64,000 nucleotides of DNA from Candidatus Cetobacterium colombiensis (GTDB lineage Bacteria > Fusobacteriota > Fusobacteriia > Fusobacteriales > Fusobacteriaceae): positions 56,412-120,411 of the forward strand of contig NZ_JAVIKH010000009.1 in the NCBI RefSeq assembly GCF_033962415.1, written 5' to 3'. Below the pieces are notes generated by a model. That model was not told where the DNA came from and ran no database searches. It worked only from the letters and a program-made list of their open reading frames with translations. Made by a program: the position numbers and the translations under genes. This document shows positions 44,367 through 52,993 of the stretch, piece by piece; positions within the stretch are counted from its first letter, which is position 1; every line of letters starts with the position of its first letter.

Positions 44367-45778
44367 GTTGTTTTTTCCTTTCCATCCTTTATTTTAATTC
44401 CCATCTCTAACAGTCTATCTCTTACTTTATCAGAAAAAGCCCAGTCTTTATTATCTCTAGCTTCTCTTCTTAATTCAAGTAAAAACTCTATTAGCTCAGT
44501 TGTCATATCTCCAACTTGAACTTCCACTTTTAGTAAAACTCCTAACACTTCTTCCATAACAACTCTAATATAATCAACTGTATCTTCTATAACTTCAAAT
44601 CCTGCTTTTGAAATTTTTTCTTCTTCTAAAGCCTTATTCAATTCTTTTACAAGTTCGAATACTGCTCCTATTCCTCCTGCAGTATTGAAATCTTCATCCA
44701 TACATTTTACAAATTTGTCTTTTGAACTATCTAATACAACTTTTAAATCTGTTAAATCTACTCCACCTTCAATTGGTTTTGATGTTAACTTTTCTTTACC
44801 TCTTGCCACTGCATTTTCTATTCTTTCTAAACCAGCTTTACTTTGAATTAACTCATTGTCTGAAAAATCAATTGGTTTTCTATAGTGAGAACTTAGTATA
44901 AAGAATCTTACAACTCTTCCTTCAAATTGTTCTAAAACCTCTCTTAATAAGAAGAAATTTCCTAAAGATTTTGACATCTTTTCACCTTTTATATTAATAT
45001 ATCCATTATGAATCCAATATCTAGCGAAATCTCCTCCTGTTCCACATTTAGATTGAGCAATTTCATTTTCATGGTGCGGGAATATTAAATCTTGACCTCC
45101 TCCGTGAATATCAAATGTTGCTCCTAAATATTTATTTGACATTGCAGAACACTCAATATGCCATCCAGGTCTACCTTTTCCCCAAGGTGAATTCCAATAT
45201 GGTTCTCCATCTTTAGCTTTTTTCCATAGAGCAAAGTCTAGTGGATCTTTTTTTATTTCTGAAACATCTATTCTAGCTCCACTTTTTAAATCGTCAATAC
45301 TTTGTCCTGAAAGCTCTCCATACTCTTTTTTATAACTATTTATATCAAAATATACATCTCCTTGAGATTCATAAGCGTATCCTTTTTCTATTAAAGTTTT
45401 TATTATTTTTATCATTTCGCCTATATGCTCTGTAGCTTTAGGTCTTATCATTCCTTCTTCTTTTAAGTTAACCTTTGAAGTATCTTCAAAATATGCATCT
45501 ATATATTTTTTTGCTATATCTTGTAATGTTACTCCTTCTTCATTAGCTTTTTTTATCATTTTGTCATCTACATCTGTAAAGTTTTGAACATATTTTACTT
45601 TATATCCTCTAAACTCAAAATATCTTCTCACAGTATCAAAAAATATAGCTGGTCTTGCATTTCCTATATGAATATAGTTATAAACTGTTGGACCACATAC
45701 ATACATTGAAACTTCGCCCTCTTTTAGAGGTTTAAATATTTCTAGTTCACCTTTAAGAGTATTATATATTTTTAACAT
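44354..45778 (-). CDS. cysS: Cysteinyl-tRNA synthetase
   Basis: A 474-aa class I synthetase. YVCGPTVYNYIHIGNARP contains the zinc Cys and HIGH motif; WHIECSAMSNKYLG, GGGQDLIFPHHENEIAQ supply further zinc ligands; KMSKSLGNFF is the KMSKS loop. Length matches the family (about 465). RBS AGGAGG. Confidence 0.97.
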   Translation of the reverse strand: MLKIYNTLKGELEIFKPLKEGEVSMYVCGPTVYNYIHIGNARPAIFFDTVRRYFEFRGYKVKYVQNFTDVDDKMIKKANEEGVTLQDIAKKYIDAYFEDTSKVNLKEEGMIRPKATEHIGEMIKIIKTLIEKGYAYESQGDVYFDINSYKKEYGELSGQSIDDLKSGARIDVSEIKKDPLDFALWKKAKDGEPYWNSPWGKGRPGWHIECSAMSNKYLGATFDIHGGGQDLIFPHHENEIAQSKCGTGGDFARYWIHNGYINIKGEKMSKSLGNFFLLREVLEQFEGRVVRFFILSSHYRKPIDFSDNELIQSKAGLERIENAVARGKEKLTSKPIEGGVDLTDLKVVLDSSKDKFVKCMDEDFNTAGGIGAVFELVKELNKALEEEKISKAGFEVIEDTVDYIRVVMEEVLGVLLKVEVQVGDMTTELIEFLLELRREARDNKDWAFSDKVRDRLLEMGIKIKDGKEKTTWSI

Positions 45779-45789
45779 TTTATATCCTC

Positions 45790-46860
45790 CTATTTAATTG
45801 CTTTTAATAGATTGACTGCTGTTTTTTCATCTATATTTGTGCTTATTTTCAATCTACCATTTTCTGCTAATCCTTTTAATTCTGTACTACCTATAACCTT
45901 ATCTTTTACTTTTATGTCTACATATCCTGCTACAAATTGTGCTTCATCTATATTTGTTTTAAATAGTTCATTTTTTGGTAAATGAACTAACTTAGAATCA
46001 TCTTTAGGTTCATTTATATAAACTTTTGATGCAAGATTTTCTATAAAACTATTTCTAAAGAAATAATTCAAGAAAAATAAAAACGATCTCAACTCCGCAT
46101 CTCTTGTACTTCTTAAATAAAGTTTATTTTTCTCAATAATTCTCTCTCCAGATAAACCATCTTTTGAAATATCATTAAAACTTTTTATGATATCATTTTT
46201 TCCACCAATATTAGCTGTTAAAGTTACATCTTCTTCCTTGCTAACATCACCTGTTAATACAAATTCATTAAATCCACCTAAAGGATTCTTTGCTAAATTT
46301 AATACTAACATTCCTAAATTATTATTTTTTTCTCTATCTAAAATTTTCAAAATGTTTTGATTAAAATATTTCTCACTTTTTAAAACATTTTCAATATCTT
46401 TCTCTTTTTTTCCAATTAAAAAATTTCCTTTTTCAATCTTTAAATATACTTTTTCATTATTTGAATATTTTTTTCTATATTCTTCTTTTAAAACATAAAA
46501 ATCATTAACTTTATCAAAATAATTTTCTACCTTCATGGCTACAATTGGGTAAATATATCCAAAATCTATTATTCCAACACATGATTTTTTATCAGATATA
46601 AAACTACTATCAGATATAATATAAAAACCTTTTATATTATCCAATCCTTTTTGGATTTTTGAGTCAACATTAAAGTCAGCTTTATTTAAAAGATTAATCA
46701 CATTGGAGAAATCTTTATGGTTTATATCTTCATTTATATATGCAACATTTACTCTGTCACTTAAATAAACTCTTGGATTTTCTTTAGTGGCATAGAAAAT
46801 TCCAGCTAAAACACCAACAATAGAAAATACTCCTAGAGTTATTTTTAAACTTTTTTTCAT
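45790..46860 (-). CDS. Membrane-anchored or exported protein of unknown function
   Basis: A 356-aa protein that I do not recognise. Residues 5-23 (KITLGVFSIVGVLAGIFYA) form an N-terminal membrane anchor or uncleaved signal. The rest is Lys/Asn/Asp-rich and soluble, with VYLKIEKGNFLIGKKEKDIENVL and a C-terminal KGLAENGRLKISTNIDEKTAV that alternates strand-like stretches. It lies 20 nt from the nitrilase gene and 11 nt from cysS, with a usable RBS, so it is part of the operon. Probably periplasmic-facing and lineage-specific. Confidence 0.72.
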   Translation of the reverse strand: MKKSLKITLGVFSIVGVLAGIFYATKENPRVYLSDRVNVAYINEDINHKDFSNVINLLNKADFNVDSKIQKGLDNIKGFYIISDSSFISDKKSCVGIIDFGYIYPIVAMKVENYFDKVNDFYVLKEEYRKKYSNNEKVYLKIEKGNFLIGKKEKDIENVLKSEKYFNQNILKILDREKNNNLGMLVLNLAKNPLGGFNEFVLTGDVSKEEDVTLTANIGGKNDIIKSFNDISKDGLSGERIIEKNKLYLRSTRDAELRSFLFFLNYFFRNSFIENLASKVYINEPKDDSKLVHLPKNELFKTNIDEAQFVAGYVDIKVKDKVIGSTELKGLAENGRLKISTNIDEKTAVNLLKAIK

Positions 46861-46880
46861 CGGTACTCCTTTTAATAAAT

Positions 46881-47705
46881 TTATCTACTTTTTTTTATTC
46901 TATGTAATTCATTCAGTACTAAATCTATTTTTTCATTTTTACATGATCCCGATGCAAATCTAACTTTCACAATCTCTTTCTTTTCAATTAGAACTTCTTG
47001 ACCATCATTTCTGAATTGTTCTAATTTTTTTATTATATCTCCAGATGGACTAACTGCAAAACTTCCACCCCAGAAATTTACACCATCTTCTACTCCCACT
47101 CTGTTAACCATGACAACAAAACAAGCATTACTAACTGCTGTAGCTTTACAAATTGATTCCCATAAATTTTCTATTTCTAATCCTTTACTCGTCATTCTTG
47201 TAGGACTATTTGTTATTGTAAAAATAACTTGAGCTCCATCTTGAGCTAATATATATGAATTACTCTGATGGAAAATATCTTCACAGATTAACATTCCTAC
47301 CTTACCAAACTTTGTATCAAAAGCTCTTACACTTTCTCCTTCTTTAAAGTATCTTCCTTCATCAAAAAGTCCATAAGTTGGTAAATAAACTTTTCTATGT
47401 TTATGTTTTAATTCTCCACCTTCTAAATAAAAAGCTGTATTATAGTGATATAAATCTTCTCCTAATTCTACCGCTCCAAATATTATTGATATTTTTTTAG
47501 ACAGTTCTAGTAATTCTTTAGGAACTTCGTTTATAGCAACATCATAAACCATTTCTTCCAATAAATATCCTGTTAAAGATAGCTCTGGAAATACAACTAT
47601 ATCAGTTTTTTTTAATATTTCCTCTTCTACTATCTGTATTATTCTTTCTAAATTTTTCTTTGTATCCCCTAATATTGGCTTTGTTTGAGCTAAAAAAACT
47701 TTCAT
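46881..47705 (-). CDS. Carbon-nitrogen hydrolase (nitrilase superfamily)
   Basis: A 274-aa amidase-like enzyme with the full triad: Glu in VVFPELSLTGYL, Lys in HKHRKVYLPTYGLFDE, Cys in GMLICEDIFH. The overall pattern, including FDEGRYF and LICEDIFH, resembles the glutaminase-type amidase domain of NAD synthetases and related stand-alone amidases. Substrate unknown. It sits between ispD and the unknown anchored protein. Confidence 0.85.
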   Translation of the reverse strand: MKVFLAQTKPILGDTKKNLERIIQIVEEEILKKTDIVVFPELSLTGYLLEEMVYDVAINEVPKELLELSKKISIIFGAVELGEDLYHYNTAFYLEGGELKHKHRKVYLPTYGLFDEGRYFKEGESVRAFDTKFGKVGMLICEDIFHQSNSYILAQDGAQVIFTITNSPTRMTSKGLEIENLWESICKATAVSNACFVVMVNRVGVEDGVNFWGGSFAVSPSGDIIKKLEQFRNDGQEVLIEKKEIVKVRFASGSCKNEKIDLVLNELHRIKKSR

Positions 47706-47724
47706 TTCCCTCTCCTTCTTAATT

Positions 47725-48408
47725 TTAAAGAAATTTTAAATCTTCAATTGTCGTAACTTTTATATTATCGTAGTCACCTATTATAACTTTTACTCTTCCA
47801 CCTATTCTTTCTACTAAAGATGAATCATCTGTTCCTAAAAATTTTTCTAACCGAGCCTTTTTATAAGCTTCTTTTAAAATTTTCCCTCTAAATATTTGTG
47901 GCGTGTGAACTGCTATAAACTCATCTCTTTTTGGCGTTTCTATAACTTCACCCATTGAATTAATTCTCTTTATTGTATCTTTCAAAGGAACTCCTACTAC
48001 CACTCCATCTATGTAAATATTTTCATCTAATATATTTAAGGCTTCTGAAAAATATTTTTCTTTTAAAAACGGCCTTACACCGTCCTGTACTCCTATTATA
48101 CTATTATCTTCACAATATTCCAACGCATTTTCTATAGAGTACTGTCTTTCTTCTCCACCTTTTACAACTTTTGAGACTTTTAATAAATTATTTATTTTAC
48201 ATAATTCTTTTACAAATTCTACAGATTCATTTCCAGTAACTACAATTACCTCTTCTATATATCTGCTTTTTTCAGCTGTTTCCAAAACATTTAGAAATAG
48301 TGGTTTCCCATTTATTTCTAAAAATTGTTTTGGATATCCTAAATTCATTCTTTTTCCAACACCTGCAGCTGCTACAATAAGAGTTATTTTAGAGTTACCA
48401 CTGTACAT
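47725..48408 (-). CDS. ispD: 2-C-methyl-D-erythritol 4-phosphate cytidylyltransferase
   Basis: A 227-aa enzyme of the MEP isoprenoid pathway. LIVAAAGVGKRMN is the CTP-binding loop; VVTGNESVEF, GGEERQYSIENAL, VQDGVRPFL and HTPQIFRG are standard IspD positions. The start (MYSGN) overlaps the end of mutS2 by 25 nt and has GGGAGG nearby. No other MEP genes are in the window. Confidence 0.95.
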   Translation of the reverse strand: MYSGNSKITLIVAAAGVGKRMNLGYPKQFLEINGKPLFLNVLETAEKSRYIEEVIVVTGNESVEFVKELCKINNLLKVSKVVKGGEERQYSIENALEYCEDNSIIGVQDGVRPFLKEKYFSEALNILDENIYIDGVVVGVPLKDTIKRINSMGEVIETPKRDEFIAVHTPQIFRGKILKEAYKKARLEKFLGTDDSSLVERIGGRVKVIIGDYDNIKVTTIEDLKFL

Positions 48409-50723
48409 CCAATTCCTCCCTCGTTATGCCCACCAGCTCTAAAGCTTTTAACATATCTCGATGTCTTTAAAAATTCCATTATCCCTGTTCTTAAAGCTCC
48501 TGTTCCTTTTCCATGAATTACATATATCTCAGTGTATCCATTCATTAATGCTCTATCCATATATGTTTCTAATTCATAAATTCCTTCATCTACTAGCTTT
48601 CCTCTTAAATCTACTTCATTTTTTACTCTAGTTTTTGAATGAGCATTTATAGGTCTATATTCTTTTTTCTTTGGTTCTACTACAGTTTTAACATCATCCA
48701 TTGAAACTTCTAATTTTAATATTCCAGCTTGAATATTTAACGTTTCTTTATTTAGGTTTATCTTATTTACAATTGCATATTGATTTAAACTATTTACAAA
48801 TATTCTATCTCCAACTTTGTAATCTATTTTTCTTGCTACTTTTGGTTTTATTTCTACATTTTCTGTTTTCTCTTCTTGTAATGATGTTCTAAGCATATTT
48901 AATTTCTTTTGAACTTCTTTCATATCTTCTTTAGTTTTATCTTCTTTTTGAATTTTACTAACTAAAGCAGCAGCTTTATTTTGCATATCTCTCATCATTA
49001 ATTCTGCTTTTTCATAAGCTTCTTTTAAAATTTTATTTTTTTCTTTTTCTAGTACTCTTAATTTTTCTTCATACTCTTCTTTATCTTTTTGAGCTTGAGC
49101 TTTTAAAGCTTCAACTTCTTCTTGCTTTGATTCTAATTCTATAGACTTATCTTTTATATTAGAAATCATTTTCTCAACTTTTTTATCCTCATCACTTATA
49201 TAGCTTTTAGCTCTTTCTATAATTGCATCTGAAACACCCAATCTTTTAGCTATTGTTAAGGCATTACTTTCTCCTGGAACACCAATTAAAAGTCTGTAAG
49301 TTGGAGATAAAGTTTCTACATTAAACTCCATTGAAGCTGTTTCTATATCAACTTCATTGTAACCATAAGCTTTTACCTCACTATAGTGAGTAGTTATCAT
49401 TGACTTACATTTTCTGTCTTTTAAATAATCTATTACAGCCATTGCAAATGCTGACCCTTCCATTGGATCTGTTCCTGAACCTAATTCGTCAAGTAAAACT
49501 AAAGAAGCTTTTGTTACTGAATTTAAAATCTCTTGAATATTTTTCAAATGTGCTGAGAATGATGATAACGATTGTTCTATACTTTGCTCATCACCAATAT
49601 CAGCAAATACTCCGTTAAAGAATCCAATACTTGTTTTTTCATCTGCAGGAATTGGAATTCCCGCTAAAGTCATAAGTGTTAATAGTCCAGCTGTTTTTAA
49701 AGCAACTGTTTTTCCTCCAGTATTAGGACCTGTTATCAATAAAGTATTATAATCTTTTCCTATTTCAAAAGTTAGTGGAACTACAATTGATTCTCCTATA
49801 AAAGGGTGTCTTGCCTTCACTAGAGATAACATCTCTTTATTATTTATTTCTGGAATCGAGCATTTTTTTTCAATACCATATTGAGATTTTCCATTCAATA
49901 TATCTAAATATATAATTGAAGTTCCAATTTCATTTATAATAGATGTATTAAGTCTAACTTGATCCGTTAATCTTAATAAGATTTTTCTTATCTCTTCTCT
50001 TTCTCTAACTTCTAATTCTCTCATTTTATTATTTAATGAAACTATCGATATTGGCTCGATAAATACAGTTGAACCACTTGATGATCTATCGTGCTCTATT
50101 CCTTTTATAAGTCCTTTAAAATCTGTTTTGATAGGAATTACACTTCTACCATCTCTTGTTGTTATAATCTTCTCTTGAATAGCTTTTGAGTAATTTGGAT
50201 TAGAAAATATTTCTTCAAATTTTCTTTTTATATTTGCTACCATATTCTTTTTTTGAGTTCTCAGTTCTCTTAAATCAATTGAGGCATCATCTTTTATATT
50301 TTTATCAGGATCGATCGCTTTATTAATTAAATCTTCAAAATTTTTAAGTGTTGGTACACTCATAAACTTATTTCTTAAATCTTTATATTTTTCTAAAGTT
50401 TCTAACCTACCTTTAAAAATTCTAAAAATTCTAAGATTTATATTTAAAGCCCATAAATCTTCTGGTTCTAAATACATTCCTACAAGTTGAGCTTTTCTTG
50501 TTATATTAGATATATCTTTCATTCCATTTGGTTCAAATCCACCATCAAATTTTAAAAAATCCATAAAATCTTTTATAATATCTAATTCTTTTCTTAAAGA
50601 ATTTATATCTTTAAAAGGTTCTAACTCTAATATTTTCTCTTGATTTTCTTCAATTGTTACATAATGCGATAATTCTTCTCTTAATTTATTGAATTCTAAT
50701 ACCTTATAGCTATGAATATTCAT
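48384..50723 (-). CDS. mutS2: Endonuclease MutS2
   Basis: A 779-aa MutS paralogue. MutS core with Walker A TGPNTGGKTVALKT near residue 335, ATP-signature LDELGSGTDPMEGSAFA and ITTHYSEVKAYGYN; a long coiled coil (about 510-640); and a C-terminal Smr nuclease domain with EVDLRGKLVDEGIYELE and YVIHGKGTGALR. In bacteria MutS2 acts on recombination intermediates or collided ribosomes. Start set at ATG 50723 with AAAGGTG upstream; GTG 50735 is an alternative. First gene of its operon. Confidence 0.95.
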   Translation of the reverse strand: MNIHSYKVLEFNKLREELSHYVTIEENQEKILELEPFKDINSLRKELDIIKDFMDFLKFDGGFEPNGMKDISNITRKAQLVGMYLEPEDLWALNINLRIFRIFKGRLETLEKYKDLRNKFMSVPTLKNFEDLINKAIDPDKNIKDDASIDLRELRTQKKNMVANIKRKFEEIFSNPNYSKAIQEKIITTRDGRSVIPIKTDFKGLIKGIEHDRSSSGSTVFIEPISIVSLNNKMRELEVREREEIRKILLRLTDQVRLNTSIINEIGTSIIYLDILNGKSQYGIEKKCSIPEINNKEMLSLVKARHPFIGESIVVPLTFEIGKDYNTLLITGPNTGGKTVALKTAGLLTLMTLAGIPIPADEKTSIGFFNGVFADIGDEQSIEQSLSSFSAHLKNIQEILNSVTKASLVLLDELGSGTDPMEGSAFAMAVIDYLKDRKCKSMITTHYSEVKAYGYNEVDIETASMEFNVETLSPTYRLLIGVPGESNALTIAKRLGVSDAIIERAKSYISDEDKKVEKMISNIKDKSIELESKQEEVEALKAQAQKDKEEYEEKLRVLEKEKNKILKEAYEKAELMMRDMQNKAAALVSKIQKEDKTKEDMKEVQKKLNMLRTSLQEEKTENVEIKPKVARKIDYKVGDRIFVNSLNQYAIVNKINLNKETLNIQAGILKLEVSMDDVKTVVEPKKKEYRPINAHSKTRVKNEVDLRGKLVDEGIYELETYMDRALMNGYTEIYVIHGKGTGALRTGIMEFLKTSRYVKSFRAGGHNEGGIGCTVVTLK

Positions 50724-50761
50724 TTTCCATATCACCTTTTCTATATATATTTTACCCAGTT

Positions 50762-50790
50762 ATTATATCATATTTAATGTTTTTTATAAA
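50762..50790 (-). promoter_or_regulatory. Candidate promoter of the mutS2 operon
   Basis: Minus strand TTTATA (50790-50785), 17-nt spacer, extended TGATATAAT with the -10 at 50767-50762. Confidence 0.55.
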
Positions 50791-50816
50791 CTATTCCAAA
50801 TAATTTAAAAAATACC

Positions 50817-50845
50817 TTGATATTTTCTTTCGATAATGGTATAAT
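50817..50845 (+). promoter_or_regulatory. Promoter of rpmB
   Basis: TTGATA (50817-50822), 17-nt spacer, TATAAT (50840-50845); start of rpmB 38 nt downstream. Confidence 0.8.
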
Positions 50846-50882
50846 TATTTGCATGTTTATAACGAAAGCGAGGTGTAACAGA

Positions 50883-51140
50883 ATGCAAAGATGTGAAATT
50901 ACTGGTAAGGGAATTACTTTCGGAAATCAAATTTCTCACTCTCACAGAGTAACAGGAAGAATTTGGAAACCAAACTTACAAACAACTAAGATTGTTATCA
51001 ACGGTGTTACTGTTAAAGTTAAAGTTTGTACAAAAACTTTAAAGACTTTAAAATCTGCTAACGAAGTTGAAGTTATGCAAATTCTTAAAGCTAACGCTAA
51101 TACTTTAAGTGCTAGACTTAGAAAAGTATTAAGCAAGTAA
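50883..51140 (+). CDS. rpmB: 50S ribosomal protein L28
   Basis: An 85-aa ribosomal protein: [21 protein letters not shown] and [12 protein letters not shown] with Lys/Arg-rich tail. The N-terminal Cys is followed by no second CxxC pair, so it is a zinc-less or partial-cysteine form. Start is ATG 50883 after AGGTG; the upstream in-frame extension is not L28 and overlaps the promoter. Monocistronic with its own promoter and terminator. Confidence 0.95.
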   Translation: MQRCEITGKGITFGNQISHSHRVTGRIWKPNLQTTKIVINGVTVKVKVCTKTLKTLKSANEVEVMQILKANANTLSARLRKVLSK

Positions 51141-51147
51141 TGCTTAT

Positions 51148-51188
51148 AAAAAAAGACAGCTTTAAATAAAAAAGCCTGTCTTTTTTTT
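51148..51188 (+). terminator. Terminator of rpmB
   Basis: AAAAAGACAG / CTGTCTTTTTTT outer stem with GCTTT / AAAGC inside, followed by a run of eight T. Confidence 0.85.
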
Positions 51189-51202
51189 ATTTTTGTAACT
51201 TT

Positions 51203-51244
51203 TACAAAAAAAGAAAAAGAGATCGAAGATAAATCCCCGACCTC
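51203..51244 (-). terminator. Terminator of the rpsF-rpsR unit
   Basis: Minus strand GAGGTCG (51244-51238) pairs with CGATCTC (51225-51219), then TTTTTCTTTTTTT. Confidence 0.82.
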
Positions 51245-51251
51245 ATTATTT

Positions 51252-51470
51252 TTACTTCTCTACTCTTGTGTATGGAATAAGAGCGATGTTTCTAGCTCTC
51301 TTAACAGCTTTAGCTATCTTTCTTTGTAACTTAGCGTTAGCTCCAGTTACTCTAGAAGGATTGATTCTTCCTTTATCAGAAACGAATCTCTTTAATAAAT
51401 CAACATTTTTGTAATCGATTTCCTCAGCTTTAACTCTTAATTTTGCTCTTCTTCTTCTGAATTCTGCCAT
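51252..51470 (-). CDS. rpsR: 30S ribosomal protein S18
   Basis: A 72-aa protein ending [15 protein letters not shown], with [26 protein letters not shown] in the middle, diagnostic of S18. Binds S6 in the 30S platform. Preceded by rpsF with 46 nt between them; the ssb gene commonly placed here is missing. Confidence 0.97.
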   Translation of the reverse strand: MAEFRRRRAKLRVKAEEIDYKNVDLLKRFVSDKGRINPSRVTGANAKLQRKIAKAVKRARNIALIPYTRVEK

Positions 51471-51516
51471 TCTAATAACCTCCTTATTTGAGAATAAACG
51501 TTTTCTTTAGTTTTAA

Positions 51517-51801
51517 TTAGTCGTTCTTAACTACGATGTATCTCATAACTTCTTCAGTTATGTTAAGCTTTGACTCAACCTCAGTTAACTTAGTACCGTC
51601 CATCTCTAAAGTAGTTAGTACGTAGAATCCTGTTTTCTTCTTATCGATTGGATAAGCAAGCTTTCTCTCTCCCCACTTCTCAGATTTAAGGATAGTTGCT
51701 CCAGCTACAGTTAAAATGTTATTAACTTTAGTGATTACAGCTTCTCTTCCCTCTTCTAATATAGTTGGGTTGATGATGAACATTAATTCATACTTTTTCA
51801 T
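51517..51801 (-). CDS. rpsF: 30S ribosomal protein S6
   Basis: A 94-aa protein: MKKYELMFIINPTILEEG at the start, WGERKLAYPIDKKKTGFYVL in the middle, and EEVMRYIVVKND at the end, all typical of S6. Strong RBS GGAGGTAAT. It has its own promoter just after ftsZ, but no terminator separates it from ftsZ, so read-through is likely. Confidence 0.97.
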   Translation of the reverse strand: MKKYELMFIINPTILEEGREAVITKVNNILTVAGATILKSEKWGERKLAYPIDKKKTGFYVLTTLEMDGTKLTEVESKLNITEEVMRYIVVKND

Positions 51802-51865
51802 GTTATTACCTCCTCCCTATGGTTTTAGCCCAAAATACACAATGATCTTGAGCAGGGTATTATTA

Positions 51866-51894
51866 ATTCTAACATAGAATAAATAATTTTACAA
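51866..51894 (-). promoter_or_regulatory. Promoter of rpsF-rpsR
   Basis: Minus strand TTGTAA (51894-51889), 17-nt spacer, TAGAAT (51871-51866). The leader 51802-51860 contains AATAC...GTATT pairing and a CCC/GGG pair that could form a hairpin; this may be an S6:S18-binding leader but the match is weak. Confidence 0.65.
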
Positions 51895-51904
51895 GTTTTT
51901 TTTG

Positions 51905-52975
51905 TTAGTCTTTTCTGTTAGCTCTAATCCAAGGTGGTAAATCTAACTCATCTCTCACTTCTGCAGTTTCTTCAACTTTAGGAGTTTCAGCTTTCTTTTC
52001 AACGTTTATAAAAGATTCAGTTTTTTCTTGCTCATCTCCAAAACTATTTGCAATTATTGTAACTTGAATTTTATCTCCGTACGATTCATCCGCTGTAATT
52101 CCAAACATTATATCTTCAGCTGTTTTTCCTGCCGCTTCTTTTACTATATTAGCTATAGCTTGTGCTTCCATAAGTCCTAAATTTGACGACCCTGCAATAT
52201 TTATAAGAACTTTGCTAGCTCCCATAATAGATTTCTCTAGTAAAGGTGATGATAGTGCTTTTTCTGTTGCTTTAGCTACTCTATTCTCTCCTTCTCCCTC
52301 TCCAAACCCTAAAACTGCAACTCCTGAATTCTGCATAGTTGCTTTAATATCAGCAAAGTCTAAGTTTATAAGTCCTCTACCTATCATTAAATCAGCAATA
52401 CCTTTTATACCAATTTTTAATATATTATTTGCTTCTTTAAAAGCATTTTGAAGAGTTATTGTTTTTTCTGGTAATTCAAATAGTTTATCATTTGGTATTA
52501 TAACTAATGAATCCACATGCTTTTCTAAATTTGATAATCCTAAATCAGCATTAGTTTTTCTTTTTCTTCCTTCAAATGAAAATGGTCTAGTTACTATTCC
52601 AATAGTTAATACTCCCATCTCCTTTGCAATTTTGGCAATAACTGGTGCTGAACCTGTTCCAGTTCCTCCACCCATTCCTGCTGTTATGAATAACATGTCT
52701 GTTTCTTCTAATAGATTTCTTAATTTCTCTACATCTTCTTCAGCAGCTTGTTTACCAACCTCTGGATCTGCTCCTGCTCCAAGACCTCTTGTTAACTTCT
52801 CACCTAATTGAACTCTTATATCTGCTAAAGAGTTATTTAAATCTTGCGCATCTGTATTTGCCGCAATGTATTCTACTCCAACTACTCCTGCTGAAATCAT
52901 GTCATTTATTGCATTTCCTCCAGCTCCTCCAGCTCCAATTACTTTTATCTTTACTTCACATTCGTTATTAAACAT
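51905..52975 (-). CDS. ftsZ: Cell division protein FtsZ
   Basis: A 356-aa tubulin homologue forming the Z-ring. KVIGAGGAGGNAINDM, ANTDAQDL, the signature GGGTGTGSAPVIA, NADLGLSN. A C-terminal linker rich in Glu and Lys ends in LDLPPWIRANRK, resembling the conserved tail that binds FtsA. Length is typical. Follows ftsA by 18 nt. Confidence 0.98.
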   Translation of the reverse strand: MFNNECEVKIKVIGAGGAGGNAINDMISAGVVGVEYIAANTDAQDLNNSLADIRVQLGEKLTRGLGAGADPEVGKQAAEEDVEKLRNLLEETDMLFITAGMGGGTGTGSAPVIAKIAKEMGVLTIGIVTRPFSFEGRKRKTNADLGLSNLEKHVDSLVIIPNDKLFELPEKTITLQNAFKEANNILKIGIKGIADLMIGRGLINLDFADIKATMQNSGVAVLGFGEGEGENRVAKATEKALSSPLLEKSIMGASKVLINIAGSSNLGLMEAQAIANIVKEAAGKTAEDIMFGITADESYGDKIQVTIIANSFGDEQEKTESFINVEKKAETPKVEETAEVRDELDLPPWIRANRKD

Positions 52976-52993
52976 TTTTCATACAGCTCCTTA

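Noticed and set aside
51802..51860. A confident S6:S18 autoregulatory leader
   Set aside because: Only short AATAC/GTATT and CCC/GGG pairings are visible and the characteristic bulge could not be confirmed.
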